NCBI RefSeq assembly: GCF_002379585.1
Contig: NZ_DFUE01000043.1
Coordinates: 25,982-89,981, forward strand
Source of the DNA: Pseudomonas sp. UBA4194
Lineage (GTDB): Bacteria > Pseudomonadota > Gammaproteobacteria > Pseudomonadales > Pseudomonadaceae
Length of the DNA: 64,000 bases
Direction of reading: 5' to 3'
Shown here: positions 7,951 through 16,573 of the stretch, piece by piece
How positions within the stretch are numbered: the first letter of the stretch is position 1
Layout of the letters: every line of letters starts with the position of its first letter
Translations under genes and position numbers: made by a program
The notes under the pieces: generated by a model
The model's input: the letters and a program-made list of their open reading frames with translations, nothing else
Told to the model about the DNA's origin: nothing
Database searches by the model: none

Positions 7951-8774
7951 ATGATTCAGACCAGAGCAAAGACGCACAGGACAAATACATCGTGCCAGGG
8001 CTGGAGCGAGGCCTTCTGCTGCTGTGCGAATTCAGCCGGCAGAACCGTACGCTCACCGCCCCGGAACTGGCCCGGCGCCTGGAGCTGCCGCGCTCGACCA
8101 TCTTTCGCCTGCTGACGACGCTGGAAACCATGGGGTTCGTGACCCGCAGCGGCAATGAATATCGCTTGGGCATGTCGGTGCTGCGCCTGGGCTTCGAGTA
8201 TCTGGCATCGCTAGAGTTGACCGAACTGGGCCAGCCACTGCTCGCCCGTCTGTGCGACAAACTCAATTACCCCAGCAACCTGGTGGTACGCGATGGGCGC
8301 TCAATCGTCTACGTGGCCAAGGTGTCGCCGCCTTCGGTGTTCTCCAGCGCGGTCAACGTCGGTACCCGGCTCCCGGCACATGCCACCGTGCTGGGCCGCA
8401 TCCTGCTGGAAGACCTGTCGCTGGCCGAACTGCGCGAGCTGTATCCCGAGGAACACCTGGAGCAACATTCACCCTGCACCCCGCGCACGGTGCTGGACCT
8501 GTTCGACCTAGTGCAGAACGACCGCCAGCGCGGCTTCGTCAGGGGCGAGGGTTTTTTCGAATCGACCATCTCCACTGTCGCCGCCCCGGTACGCGACCAC
8601 AGCGGCAGTATCGTCGCGGCACTGGGCGTGACCATTCCGACTACCCAGATCGGCCACGTCAATTTCGAGGAGCTGCTGCACCAGGTGCGTCGTAGCGCCG
8701 ATGAGTTGTCGCGCCTGCTCAACTACACCCCAAGCCATGGACACAGCCGCGTCACCGCGCTGATGAGGGACTGA
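7947..8774 (+). CDS. IclR family transcriptional regulator
   Basis: 275 residues. An N-terminal winged helix covers about residues 15-75 (LERGLLLLCEFSRQNRTLTAPELARRLELPRSTIFRLLTTLE and MGFVTR), followed by the IclR effector domain with VRDGRSIVYVAKV and the C-terminal ALGVTIP. IclR proteins of catabolic operons usually sense a pathway aromatic or its product. Unusually it is embedded in the middle of the operon instead of divergent from it, so its level follows the operon. The frame upstream of 7947 belongs to the hydrolase. No site was assigned to it; the dyads upstream of the sigma-54-like promoters are a possible alternative target. Confidence 0.92.
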   Translation: MNDSDQSKDAQDKYIVPGLERGLLLLCEFSRQNRTLTAPELARRLELPRSTIFRLLTTLETMGFVTRSGNEYRLGMSVLRLGFEYLASLELTELGQPLLARLCDKLNYPSNLVVRDGRSIVYVAKVSPPSVFSSAVNVGTRLPAHATVLGRILLEDLSLAELRELYPEEHLEQHSPCTPRTVLDLFDLVQNDRQRGFVRGEGFFESTISTVAAPVRDHSGSIVAALGVTIPTTQIGHVNFEELLHQVRRSADELSRLLNYTPSHGHSRVTALMRD

Positions 8775-8775
8775 C

Positions 8776-9573
8776 ATGAGCCTTTATCAACTGCACGGCA
8801 GCACGGTGATCGTCACGGGTGGCTCATCTGGCATCGGCCTGGCCTGCGTCGAACTGCTGCTCGAGGCCGGTGCCAAGGTCGCCTTCTGCGCACGCAATCC
8901 CGAACGCCTGCGTGCGACCGAAGCAGCCTTGCGCCAGCGCTTCCCTGAGGCTGCACTGTTGGCCCAGGCATGCGACGTGTTGAACGCCGAATCGGTGGCA
9001 GCCTTCGCCCGCGCCAGTGCCGACGCATTCGGACCGGCTCAGGTACTGATCAACAACGCCGGCCAGGGTCGCGTATCGACTTTCGCCGACACCCGCGACC
9101 AGGACTGGAGCGAAGAGCTCAACCTCAAGTTCTTCTCGGTGATCTACCCGGTGCGCGCGTTCATGGCCCAGCTCGAAATGACCGCCAACGCGTCGATCGT
9201 CTGCGTCAACTCACTGCTGGCCAGCCAGCCAGAGCCCCATATGGTCGCCACCTCCGCCGCCCGCGCCGGGCTCAAGAACCTGGTGCGCTCGATGGCCTAC
9301 GAGTTCGCGCCCAAGCACATCCGGGTCAACGGCATCCTCATCGGGCTGGTGGAGTCGGGTCAATGGCGCCGACGCTTCGAAGCCCGCGAAGAGCGCGAGC
9401 TGGACTGGTCGCAATGGACCGCCCAACTGGCGCAGCGCAAACACATTCCCCTGGGTCGCCTGGGCCTGCCGATCGAAGCGGCGCAAGCGATCCTTTTCCT
9501 GGCTTCGCCATTGTCGGCTTACACCACGGGCAGCCATATCGATGTATCTGGAGGCCTGTCCCGCCATGCGTAA
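8776..9573 (+). CDS. Divergent SDR-family protein lacking the YxxxK pair
   Basis: 265 residues, Rossmann fold with an intact cofactor motif VTGGSSGIG near 14-22 and NNAGQ near 91. The catalytic segment reads VNSLLASQPEPHMVATSAARAG: where classical enzymes have Tyr-x-x-x-Lys, this one has Met and Ser. The C-terminus (YTTGSHIDVSGGLSRH) is normal. I recall close relatives with the same PHMVATSAARAG segment, so this looks like a conserved subfamily and not decay, but that needs checking. It may be a binding or structural partner of the ThDP enzyme, or use another residue for catalysis. It begins 1 base after the IclR stop and overlaps the ThDP gene by 8 bases. Confidence 0.85.
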   Translation: MSLYQLHGSTVIVTGGSSGIGLACVELLLEAGAKVAFCARNPERLRATEAALRQRFPEAALLAQACDVLNAESVAAFARASADAFGPAQVLINNAGQGRVSTFADTRDQDWSEELNLKFFSVIYPVRAFMAQLEMTANASIVCVNSLLASQPEPHMVATSAARAGLKNLVRSMAYEFAPKHIRVNGILIGLVESGQWRRRFEAREERELDWSQWTAQLAQRKHIPLGRLGLPIEAAQAILFLASPLSAYTTGSHIDVSGGLSRHA

Positions 9574-11248
9574 TGACAACCAAGTGACCGTCGGCGCCGC
9601 CATCACGGCGTTTCTCGAACAATGTGAAGTCAAGGCCGCCTTCGGCGTGATTTCCATCCACAACATGCCGATCCTCGACGCCTTTGCGGTGCGCGGCAAC
9701 ATCCGCTTCGTCATGGCGCGCGGTGAAGCCGGGGCTACCAACATGGCCGATGCCTATGCCCGGACCACCGGTGGCCTGGGCGTGTGCCTGACCTCTACCG
9801 GCACCGCCGCAGGCAACGCGGCCGGCGCCATGGTCGAAGCCCTGACCGCCGGCACACCGCTGCTGCACATCACCGGACAGATCGAGACACCCTACCTGGA
9901 CCAAGAGTTCGCCTACATTCACGAAGCCCGCGACCAGTTGACCATGCTCAAGGCGGTGTCCAAGGCCGCCTTCCGCGTGCGTAGCGTGGAAACCGCGCTG
10001 AGTACCCTGAAGCTGGCCGTGCAAACCGCGCTGACCGCGCCGACCGGCCCTGTCAGCGTGGAAATTCCGATCGATATCCAGTCCACCTTCATCACCATGC
10101 CCACCGACCTTTCGCCACTGCCCGTGCCAGTGGCGGTGCCCGCCGAAGACGCGCTGGACGCCATGGCCAACCGCCTGGCCAATGCCAGGCGCCCGCTGCT
10201 GTGGCTGGGCGGCGGTGCCCGCCACGCCGGCGCTGCGGTCAAGCGTCTGCTGGCCATGGGCGTAGGTGTCATCACCTCCACTCAGGGCCGCGGCGTGGTC
10301 AATGAAGACGACGAACGCTGCCTGGGCGCGTTCTCACAGAACCGCCTGGTGGAAACGTTCATGCAGAGCTGCGACGCCCTGCTGATTGCCGGCTCGCGTT
10401 TGCGCAGCAATGAAACGTTCAAATACGCCCTGAAGCTACCGGCCAACACCCTGCGTATCGACGCCAACCCAGCCATCGAAGGCCGCAGCTACCCCAGCGA
10501 CATGTTCGTGTGCGGGGACTCGGCACTGAGCCTGGACGGCCTGGCCGACCGACTCCAGGGCCGCTTGCAGGCCGACCCGCAGTTTCTGGACGAGCTCAAG
10601 GAAGTGCGCGCCAAGGCCCGTGCCCAACTGACCGCCGACCTGGGCCCCTACTCGGCGATGGTCGAACAGCTGCAGGCACTGACCGGGCGCAACTTCAGTT
10701 GGGTGCGTGATGTGACCTTGTCCAACAGCATCTGGGGCAACCGCCTGCTTGATCTGTACCACCCCCAATCAGGTGTGCATGCCCTCGGCGGCGGTATCGG
10801 CCAGGGGTTGGCCATGGGTATCGGCGCCGGTATCGCCGCGGCCGAATATGACCCCCAGCGCAAGGTGTTCGCCTTGGCCGGTGACGGTGGCTTCATCCTC
10901 AACCTGGGTGAGCTGGCCACCTTGGTGCAGGAGAAAGCCAACGTCGTGATCCTGCTGATGAACGACCAGCGCTATGGCGTGATCCGCAACATTCAGGACG
11001 CGATCTACGGCGCGCGACATGCGTACGTGGAACTGCACACACCGGATTACACGCAACTGGCCGAGTCCATGGGCATCCGCCACGGCCTGGTCAGCGACCT
11101 CAAGGACTTCGGCGCAACGCTGGACAGTGCCATGAGCCAGCCGGGGCCTTTCCTGCTCGAAGTGGACATGCTCGCCGTCGGCGGCTTTGCCACTCAGTTC
11201 GCCGGCCCGCCCAACAGCGAAACCAAAGCCCAGAAGGCTACAGCCTGA
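9566..11248 (+). CDS. Thiamine diphosphate-dependent enzyme, acetolactate synthase/benzoylformate decarboxylase-like
   Basis: 560 residues with three domains: N-terminal Pyr domain holding the proton-relay Glu54 (ARGEAGATNMADAYAR), central Rossmann-like domain around 190-330, and PP domain with the ThDP motif AGDGGFILN near 438-445 followed by the conserved N-D in LLMNDQRYG. Such enzymes decarboxylate 2-oxo acids or ligate them to a second carbonyl. With the aldehyde dehydrogenase two genes on, a 2-oxo acid to aldehyde to acid sequence is plausible (inference). The start at 9566 has GGAG upstream; the earlier ATG at 9542 lies within the SDR. No regulatory small subunit is encoded, arguing against a biosynthetic acetolactate synthase. 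Confidence 0.88.
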   Translation: MRNDNQVTVGAAITAFLEQCEVKAAFGVISIHNMPILDAFAVRGNIRFVMARGEAGATNMADAYARTTGGLGVCLTSTGTAAGNAAGAMVEALTAGTPLLHITGQIETPYLDQEFAYIHEARDQLTMLKAVSKAAFRVRSVETALSTLKLAVQTALTAPTGPVSVEIPIDIQSTFITMPTDLSPLPVPVAVPAEDALDAMANRLANARRPLLWLGGGARHAGAAVKRLLAMGVGVITSTQGRGVVNEDDERCLGAFSQNRLVETFMQSCDALLIAGSRLRSNETFKYALKLPANTLRIDANPAIEGRSYPSDMFVCGDSALSLDGLADRLQGRLQADPQFLDELKEVRAKARAQLTADLGPYSAMVEQLQALTGRNFSWVRDVTLSNSIWGNRLLDLYHPQSGVHALGGGIGQGLAMGIGAGIAAAEYDPQRKVFALAGDGGFILNLGELATLVQEKANVVILLMNDQRYGVIRNIQDAIYGARHAYVELHTPDYTQLAESMGIRHGLVSDLKDFGATLDSAMSQPGPFLLEVDMLAVGGFATQFAGPPNSETKAQKATA

Positions 11249-11258
11249 GGATCGCATC

Positions 11259-12062
11259 ATGCTGCATATCACCATGATCGGTTGCGGCGCCATCGGCGTC
11301 GGCGTGCTGGAACTGCTGGAGCAGGACCCCCAGCTACGCGTCGACTACGTGATCGCCTCGGCCGGCTCGGAAGACCTGGTGCGCCAGCGCCTGGCCAGCT
11401 TCAAGCAACCCCCGCAGGTGCTGACCGCGTTGCCCGCCGATGCTCGTCCCGATCTGCTGGTCGAGTGCGCAGGCCATCGCGCCATCGAAGAGCACGTCCT
11501 GCCGGCGCTGGAGCGAGGCATCGCCTGCCTGATCGTCTCGGTAGGGGCTCTGTCCGAGGTGGGCCTGGTAGAACGCCTGGAGGCGGCGGCGCAGCGTGGC
11601 AATACCCGGATCGAGCTGCTGCCGGGTGCCATCGGCGGCATCGACGCGTTGTCGGCGGCCAAGGTCGGTGGTCTGGACGCGGTGAGCTACACCGGGCGCA
11701 AACCGGCCACAGCCTGGAAAAATACGCCCGGTGAACTGGCCTGCGACCTGGACACGATCACCGAGGCGACCGTCATCTTTCAGGGCAGCGCTCGGGAGGC
11801 GGCGCGGTTGTACCCGAAGAACGCCAACGTGGCTGCCACCTTGTCATTGGCCGGGTTGGGCCTGGACCGCACCCAGGTGACGCTGATCGCCGATCCGTCG
11901 AGTGACGAAAACGTGCACCAGTACGAAGCCCGCGGCGCCTTCGGCCGTTTTGAACTGAGCCTGCGCGGCAAGCCGCTGCTGGCCAATCCCAAGACCAGTG
12001 CGCTGACCGTTTACAGCGTGGTGCGCGCCTTGGGTAACCACGCCCATGCCATTTCCATCTAG
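11259..12062 (+). CDS. nadX: L-aspartate dehydrogenase
   Basis: 267 residues, the full length of the NadX family. The Rossmann motif is MIGCGAIG near 6-13, then ECAGHRAI near 69, the substrate region LLPGAIGGIDALSAAKVGG near 128-146, RKPATAW and the C-terminal NPKTSALTVYSVVRALGNHAHAIS. The enzyme interconverts L-aspartate with iminoaspartate or oxaloacetate plus ammonia using NAD(P). From memory this matches the P. aeruginosa enzyme almost throughout, and that gene also sits in a catabolic-looking cluster. Here it lies in an operon with no NAD biosynthesis genes, so a role in amine or ammonia handling of the pathway is more likely than quinolinate synthesis. Confidence 0.92.
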   Translation: MLHITMIGCGAIGVGVLELLEQDPQLRVDYVIASAGSEDLVRQRLASFKQPPQVLTALPADARPDLLVECAGHRAIEEHVLPALERGIACLIVSVGALSEVGLVERLEAAAQRGNTRIELLPGAIGGIDALSAAKVGGLDAVSYTGRKPATAWKNTPGELACDLDTITEATVIFQGSAREAARLYPKNANVAATLSLAGLGLDRTQVTLIADPSSDENVHQYEARGAFGRFELSLRGKPLLANPKTSALTVYSVVRALGNHAHAISI

Positions 12063-12086
12063 GGCTGTTGATTCAGGGGAAGTCAG

Positions 12087-13583
12087 ATGACTACCGAGCA
12101 AACTTTACCGCTGTGCATCGCTGGGCAATGGCGCCTGGGGCGCGGCGATCGCTACGCCAGCCATTACCCGGCTACCGGCGAACCGGTGGCTTGGCTCAAC
12201 GCCGCCAGCCTGGAGGACGTCGAAGAAGCGGTGCAAGGGGCCCATCAGGCCTTCCTGCACAGCGGCTGGGCGCAGCGCAAACCCCACGAGCGGGCCAGCG
12301 TGCTGTACCGCATCGCCCAGTTGATACGTGAACAAGCCGAAGAACTGGCGCAGTTGCAGCGTCAGGACAATGGCAAGCCGATTGGCGAAACCCGCGCCCT
12401 GGTGGCCAGCGCGGCCGGCACTTTCCAGTTCTTCGCGGCCGCCTGCGAAACCCTGGAGGAAACCATCACCCCATCCCGGGGCGACTTCGTCACCATGAGC
12501 GTGTATGAGCCCATGGGCGTGGTGGCGGCCATCACGCCTTGGAATTCGCCTATCGCCAGCGAAGCCCAGAAAGTCGCTCCGGCGTTGGCGGCCGGTAATG
12601 CGGTGGTCATCAAGCCCGCCGAAATCACGCCGCTGCTGGCCTTGCAACTGGCGCGCATCTGCGAAGAAGCCGGGCTTCCCAAAGGTTTGATCAGCGTGCT
12701 GCCAGGCAAAGGCTCGGTGCTGGGCGATGCGCTCACGCAGCACCCGTTGGTCAAGCGTGTTTCCTTCACTGGCGGCACGCGTACCGGCAAGCACATCGCC
12801 CACATTGCCGCAGAGAAGATGATGCCGGTGTCGCTGGAACTTGGCGGCAAGTCACCGACCATCGTGCTCGACGACGCCGACCTGGACCACGCTGTGGCTG
12901 GCGTGCTCTATGGCATCTTCAGCTCGTCCGGGGAAGCCTGCATTGCCGGCTCCAGGCTGTTTGTGGCCCGCGCCTTGTACGAACCGTTCCTGGCTCGCCT
13001 GACGGCCGCCGCCGCGCAGATTCGTCTCGGCGACCCGGCCGACGAAAGCACCCAGATGGGTCCGTTGATCAGTGCCGCCCATCGCGAGTCGGTCGAGCGT
13101 TACGTTGCCCTGGGCCTGGCCGAAGGTGGTCGCTTGCGCCTGGGCGGTCAGCGGCCGTCCGGTGGCGACTACGACAAAGGTTTCTTCTTCCCGCCCACCA
13201 TCATCGAAGGCTTGAGCAACCGCCAGCAGACCTGTCAGGAAGAAATCTTCGGGCCGGTGCTGGTGGCCATGCCGTTCGACGACGAGGCCGAACTGATCGA
13301 GCAGGCCAACGACAGCCTGTACGCCCTCGCCGCGGGCATCTGGAGCCGCGACTACAAACGTGCCTGGACGCTGGGCCGCAAGATTCAGGCCGGCACCGTG
13401 TGGATCAACACCTACAAGCAGTTCTCCATTTCCACTCCCTTCGGCGGGTGGCGTGACAGCGGTCTGGGCCGCGAGAAAGGCCGGCTGGGGATTTTGCAGT
13501 ACATGGAACAGAAAAGCCTCTATTGGGGCATGAACGAACAGCCGCTGGCCTGGGCCCGCGAGCACACAGAGGTACAGTCATGA
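12087..13583 (+). CDS. Aldehyde dehydrogenase (NAD(P)+)
   Basis: 498 residues, standard length. Asn in TPWNSP near 153, general base Glu251 in LELGGKSP and nucleophile Cys285 in SGEACIAGSR are all present, with the late EEIFGPVL and PFGGWRDSGLGREKG motifs. It oxidises an aldehyde to the acid. Resembles 2-hydroxymuconic semialdehyde or betaine aldehyde dehydrogenases in layout; the position after the ThDP enzyme suggests it takes the decarboxylation product or a ring-cleavage semialdehyde. It ends with ATGA overlap into the VOC gene. Confidence 0.93.
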   Translation: MTTEQTLPLCIAGQWRLGRGDRYASHYPATGEPVAWLNAASLEDVEEAVQGAHQAFLHSGWAQRKPHERASVLYRIAQLIREQAEELAQLQRQDNGKPIGETRALVASAAGTFQFFAAACETLEETITPSRGDFVTMSVYEPMGVVAAITPWNSPIASEAQKVAPALAAGNAVVIKPAEITPLLALQLARICEEAGLPKGLISVLPGKGSVLGDALTQHPLVKRVSFTGGTRTGKHIAHIAAEKMMPVSLELGGKSPTIVLDDADLDHAVAGVLYGIFSSSGEACIAGSRLFVARALYEPFLARLTAAAAQIRLGDPADESTQMGPLISAAHRESVERYVALGLAEGGRLRLGGQRPSGGDYDKGFFFPPTIIEGLSNRQQTCQEEIFGPVLVAMPFDDEAELIEQANDSLYALAAGIWSRDYKRAWTLGRKIQAGTVWINTYKQFSISTPFGGWRDSGLGREKGRLGILQYMEQKSLYWGMNEQPLAWAREHTEVQS

Positions 13584-14545
13584 GCGTTCTAGGCATCGAT
13601 GAAGTCACCTACGGCGTCGAAGACCTCGACACCTGCGTGCGGTTCTTCAGCGACTGGGGACTGAGCAAAGTCAGTGAACAGCCCGACCAGATCATCTTCG
13701 AGACCCTCAACGGTTGCCGGGTAGTGCTGGCCGACCTGAACAAGGCTGGGCTGCCGCCGGCCATCGAGGCCGGCTCGACCATTCGCGAAGTCGTGTGGGG
13801 CGTGGAAACCCCGGCCGACCTCGCGCTGTACAGCCAACGCATCGCCAATGATCCCGGGTTCATCGAAAGTGCCGAGCGCATTGGCTGCACCGACCCCAAC
13901 GGGCTGGCCATCCGACTCCAGGTGACGCGCAAGCGTGCACTGGAGGTCGAATGCAGCGGTCACAACACTTGGCAAACCAAAGGCCGCATCAACAAGCCTG
14001 CACCGGTGTACGAGCGCGCCACCCCCATCGAGGTCGGTCACGTGGTGTTCTTCGTGACCGACGTCAACGCCTGTGAGGCGTTCTACCACGAACGTTTCGG
14101 CTTCCAGGCCTCGGACCGGTACCCCAACCGTGGCGCTTTCCTGCGCACCGCCGAGGAAGGCGGCCATCACGACCTGTTCATGCTGCAGTTGCCTGCCCCG
14201 CGGGCCGGCCTCAACCATGTGGCTTTCACCGTGCGCGACGTGCATGAGGTGTTCGGCGGCGGCATGCATATTTCCCGCAGCGGCTGGACGACGGAAATAG
14301 GACCGGGCCGTCACCCGGTGTCCTCGGCGTTCTTCTGGTACTTCAAGAACCCGGCAGGCGCGCTGGTGGAGTACTACGCCGACGAAGATCAACTGACCGG
14401 CGAGTGGCAACCACGCGAATTCGAGCCGGGCCCGACCGTGTTCGCCGAGTGGGCGATCGCCGGGGGCATCGACGGCAATACCCGCCGCCAGCACAACGTC
14501 GAAGCTCCCCAGGGCAAATTCCTCACCGACAAGCCCAAACCATGA
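13580..14545 (+). CDS. VOC-family extradiol-type dioxygenase
   Basis: 321 residues in two vicinal-oxygen-chelate domains. Domain 1 (about 1-130) has no metal ligands. Domain 2 (about 150-270) keeps the 2-His-1-carboxylate triad: His154 (VGHVVFFVTD), His213 (LNHVAFTVRD) and Glu265 (ALVEYYAD), as in catechol 2,3-dioxygenases. It is therefore probably an Fe(II) ring-cleavage enzyme acting on a dihydroxylated intermediate. A long hydrophilic tail after residue 275 is unusual. Start overlaps the ALDH stop and its own stop overlaps the next gene, so it is tightly coupled to both. Confidence 0.87.
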   Translation: MSVLGIDEVTYGVEDLDTCVRFFSDWGLSKVSEQPDQIIFETLNGCRVVLADLNKAGLPPAIEAGSTIREVVWGVETPADLALYSQRIANDPGFIESAERIGCTDPNGLAIRLQVTRKRALEVECSGHNTWQTKGRINKPAPVYERATPIEVGHVVFFVTDVNACEAFYHERFGFQASDRYPNRGAFLRTAEEGGHHDLFMLQLPAPRAGLNHVAFTVRDVHEVFGGGMHISRSGWTTEIGPGRHPVSSAFFWYFKNPAGALVEYYADEDQLTGEWQPREFEPGPTVFAEWAIAGGIDGNTRRQHNVEAPQGKFLTDKPKP

Positions 14546-14865
14546 ACAGCCCCGACAGCCTGCTGCTGACCGTGCTGCTCAAGCACGATCAGTCCAAGAA
14601 CCTGGAGCAGATCCAGGCCCATATGAAAACCATGGACTGGTGGGAGCGTTTTCCCGTGGAAGGTGTGGAAGTGGTGAGCTGGACCGTGGCCATGGGGCTG
14701 GGCCAGATCGTCACCTTGCGCCTGCCCCCGGCGCTGCTGCCCACATTGAATGTCGAGCTGGAGCGCTCCGCCTGGGGCGTGTTCAGCACCGAGTGTTACC
14801 CCACCTATGACTTCATCCCGGTGCGCGAAATGATCCGCGAACGGGTGCGTAACGGAGGCCAGTGA
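14542..14865 (+). CDS. Small conserved protein, 107 aa, function unknown
   Basis: 107 residues with no signal peptide or membrane segment. The alternating pattern and VLLKHDQSKNLEQIQAHM opening followed by WTVAMGLGQIVTLRLPPALLPTLNVELE suggest a small ferredoxin-like alpha-beta fold, of the kind seen in EthD or muconolactone isomerase-like proteins, but I see no diagnostic catalytic residue. It is locked between the VOC dioxygenase and the 73-residue protein by an ATGA overlap and a 1-base gap, so it is very likely made in step with them. A role as isomerase or accessory to the oxygenase is possible but unproven. Confidence 0.8.
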   Translation: MNSPDSLLLTVLLKHDQSKNLEQIQAHMKTMDWWERFPVEGVEVVSWTVAMGLGQIVTLRLPPALLPTLNVELERSAWGVFSTECYPTYDFIPVREMIRERVRNGGQ

Positions 14866-14866
14866 A

Positions 14867-15088
14867 ATGAGCGAACCCTACAACGAAACCCATCAGACCC
14901 GCCTGCGCCCGAACACACCGTTCGAAGACCTGCTGGGCGATTCCATCGAGCGCGCCTTCGGTGCCGGCAAATACGATCTGCCCAGCCTGCTCGATCACCT
15001 GAACATGGCCGGCCCGCCCTGCCCCCTCAATGCCGGCCAATGGACGCCAGAGACCTACAGCACCTTGATGGCCAAACTCGGCGCCTGA
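14867..15088 (+). CDS. Small protein upstream of the Rieske oxygenase, 73 aa
   Basis: 73 residues with a strong GGAGG eight bases before the ATG. The sequence has PFEDLLGDSIERAFGAGKYDLPSLLDHLN and a C-terminal WTPETYSTLMAKLG: a short helical protein whose second half resembles a recombinase-like helix-turn-helix pattern (a gap of helix, turn, then WTPETY). I recall proteins of this size annotated as recombinase-like HTH next to Rieske oxygenases. It might be an accessory or regulatory subunit of the oxygenase; nothing in it binds iron by eye. Too short for confident assignment, but its operon position and ribosome site make it a real gene. Confidence 0.78.
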   Translation: MSEPYNETHQTRLRPNTPFEDLLGDSIERAFGAGKYDLPSLLDHLNMAGPPCPLNAGQWTPETYSTLMAKLGA

Positions 15089-15104
15089 GCCGCGGAGACT
15101 GATA

Positions 15105-16139
15105 ATGAATATGCAACTGACCGTTGACCCTGTTGAGAACGTACTTGCCAATGGCCTGAAGGACCTCTGGTTTCCGGTATTGCCCGGCGCGCTGCTGGCT
15201 GACAAGCCGATGTCGATTCGCCGCCTGGGCTACAAGATTGCCCTGTGGCGCGACAACGACGGCACCGTGCATGCCCTCGAAGACCACTGCCCGCACCGCG
15301 GCGCACCGCTGTCTCAAGGTCCGGTACTGGGCGACCGCCTGCAATGCCCCTACCACGGCGTGGAAGTTCGCCACGACGGCACCGTGACCCGCGTGCCCGG
15401 CAGCCCAGGTTGCAAACTGGAGGGCAGCCGCCCGACGCGCATGTTCCACACCCGGGAAGTGGCCGGCGCCATCTTCCTGTTCAACGCGACCGACCCGCAC
15501 CTGGAAACGCCACCGGAACTGGAGTTGCCTGAGCAGCTCACCTCGCCGGAGTGGAGTCACTTCCTCTGCTACACCGAGTGGAAAGGTGATTACCGCTATG
15601 TCATCGACAACGTCATGGACCCCATGCACGGTACCTACCTGCACAAGATGTCCCACTCGATGAGCGAAGGCGAAGCCACTGCCAGGTTCGTGACCCGCGA
15701 TACCGATCAAGGGTTTTTCTTCGAGAAAGAGGGCCAGCGCGGGGTCAACTTCGATTGGACCGAGTTCGTCGACAATGGCTGCCACTGGCTACGGCTGGAA
15801 ATCCCCTATCCGAAGACCGGTGGCCCGGGCGGCAACTTCACCATCATCGGCAGCTATACACCCAGCAGCCCACAGCTCAGTGCCGTGTTCCACTGGCGTG
15901 CGCGGCCACTGACAGGCTGGCAACGCGATACCTGGCGTTTTCTCTACAAGAACCGCCTGGAGGCACGCCACTGGGCGGTACTGGAACAGGATCGAGTGCT
16001 CCTGGAATTCATGGAGCCTGATGCCAACCAGCGCGAGAACCTGTACCAGCATGACCTGGGCGTGGTGCGAATTCGCCGCTACCTGAAGAGCAAGGCCAAG
16101 GAACAGCTGGCCTTGATCGAAGCCCGGCAACTGTCATGA
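15105..16139 (+). CDS. Rieske non-heme iron oxygenase, alpha subunit
   Basis: 344 residues. Rieske 2Fe-2S ligands are C62-x-H64 and C81-x-x-H84 (HCPHRGAPLS, CPYHGVEV). The mononuclear iron site is seen as DNVMDPMHGTYLH with bridging Asp172 region and His175, His180. The length fits single-subunit (phthalate/vanillate O-demethylase or carbazole-like) oxygenases, with no beta subunit in the operon. Electrons should come from the reductase at 16570. It would dihydroxylate or demethylate the imported substrate. GGAG precedes the ATG; the stop overlaps the RidA start. Confidence 0.93.
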   Translation: MNMQLTVDPVENVLANGLKDLWFPVLPGALLADKPMSIRRLGYKIALWRDNDGTVHALEDHCPHRGAPLSQGPVLGDRLQCPYHGVEVRHDGTVTRVPGSPGCKLEGSRPTRMFHTREVAGAIFLFNATDPHLETPPELELPEQLTSPEWSHFLCYTEWKGDYRYVIDNVMDPMHGTYLHKMSHSMSEGEATARFVTRDTDQGFFFEKEGQRGVNFDWTEFVDNGCHWLRLEIPYPKTGGPGGNFTIIGSYTPSSPQLSAVFHWRARPLTGWQRDTWRFLYKNRLEARHWAVLEQDRVLLEFMEPDANQRENLYQHDLGVVRIRRYLKSKAKEQLALIEARQLS

Positions 16140-16573
16140 AAGCCCCTGTGCAACGAGTCAGGGCCCAGACCGTGAGTGAATTGCCCAGTGCTACCTGGTC
16201 CAACGCATTGCTGATCGGAAACGACGTGCTGATGTCTGGCATGACCGGCCATCCTGCAACCCGGCAAGCCGCGGAAAATGGCACTCCACTGGGCGCTTAT
16301 GAGCAGACCTTGGTGGTGCTGGGCAAGATCCGCGACCTGGTCGAAGCCGCCGGCGGACACATCGGTAATCTCTACCGATTGACGGTGTATCTCACCCATA
16401 TCGCCGACAAGAATGAAGTCGGCCGGGCCCGGCGGGACTTCTTCGAAGGATTCGCCTGCTATCCCACGTCCACCCTGGTGGAGGTAAAGGGCCTGGTGTT
16501 TCCTGAACTGCGAGTCGAGATCGAGGCCAGCGCCCGCCTCGATATCGACCTGCGCACTGCCCTGGAGAAATGA
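16136..16573 (+). CDS. RidA family (YjgF/YER057c) protein
   Basis: 145 residues with the RidA fold signatures: LIGNDVLMSGMTG near 27-40, ALGAYEQT-type segment (LGAYEQTLVVLGKIRDLVEAAGG) near 52-75 and LVEVKGLVFPELRVEIEASA at the end. RidA enzymes hydrolyse reactive enamines/imines to keto acids and ammonia; others in aromatic nitrogen pathways act as aminohydrolases. The normal catalytic Arg of canonical RidA (near position 105) is not obvious: the segment reads YPTSTLVEV, which fits a non-canonical Rid subfamily. It sits between the oxygenase and its reductase with ATGA overlaps on both sides, so it works in the same pathway and hints at an imine/enamine intermediate. Confidence 0.88.
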   Translation: MKAPVQRVRAQTVSELPSATWSNALLIGNDVLMSGMTGHPATRQAAENGTPLGAYEQTLVVLGKIRDLVEAAGGHIGNLYRLTVYLTHIADKNEVGRARRDFFEGFACYPTSTLVEVKGLVFPELRVEIEASARLDIDLRTALEK

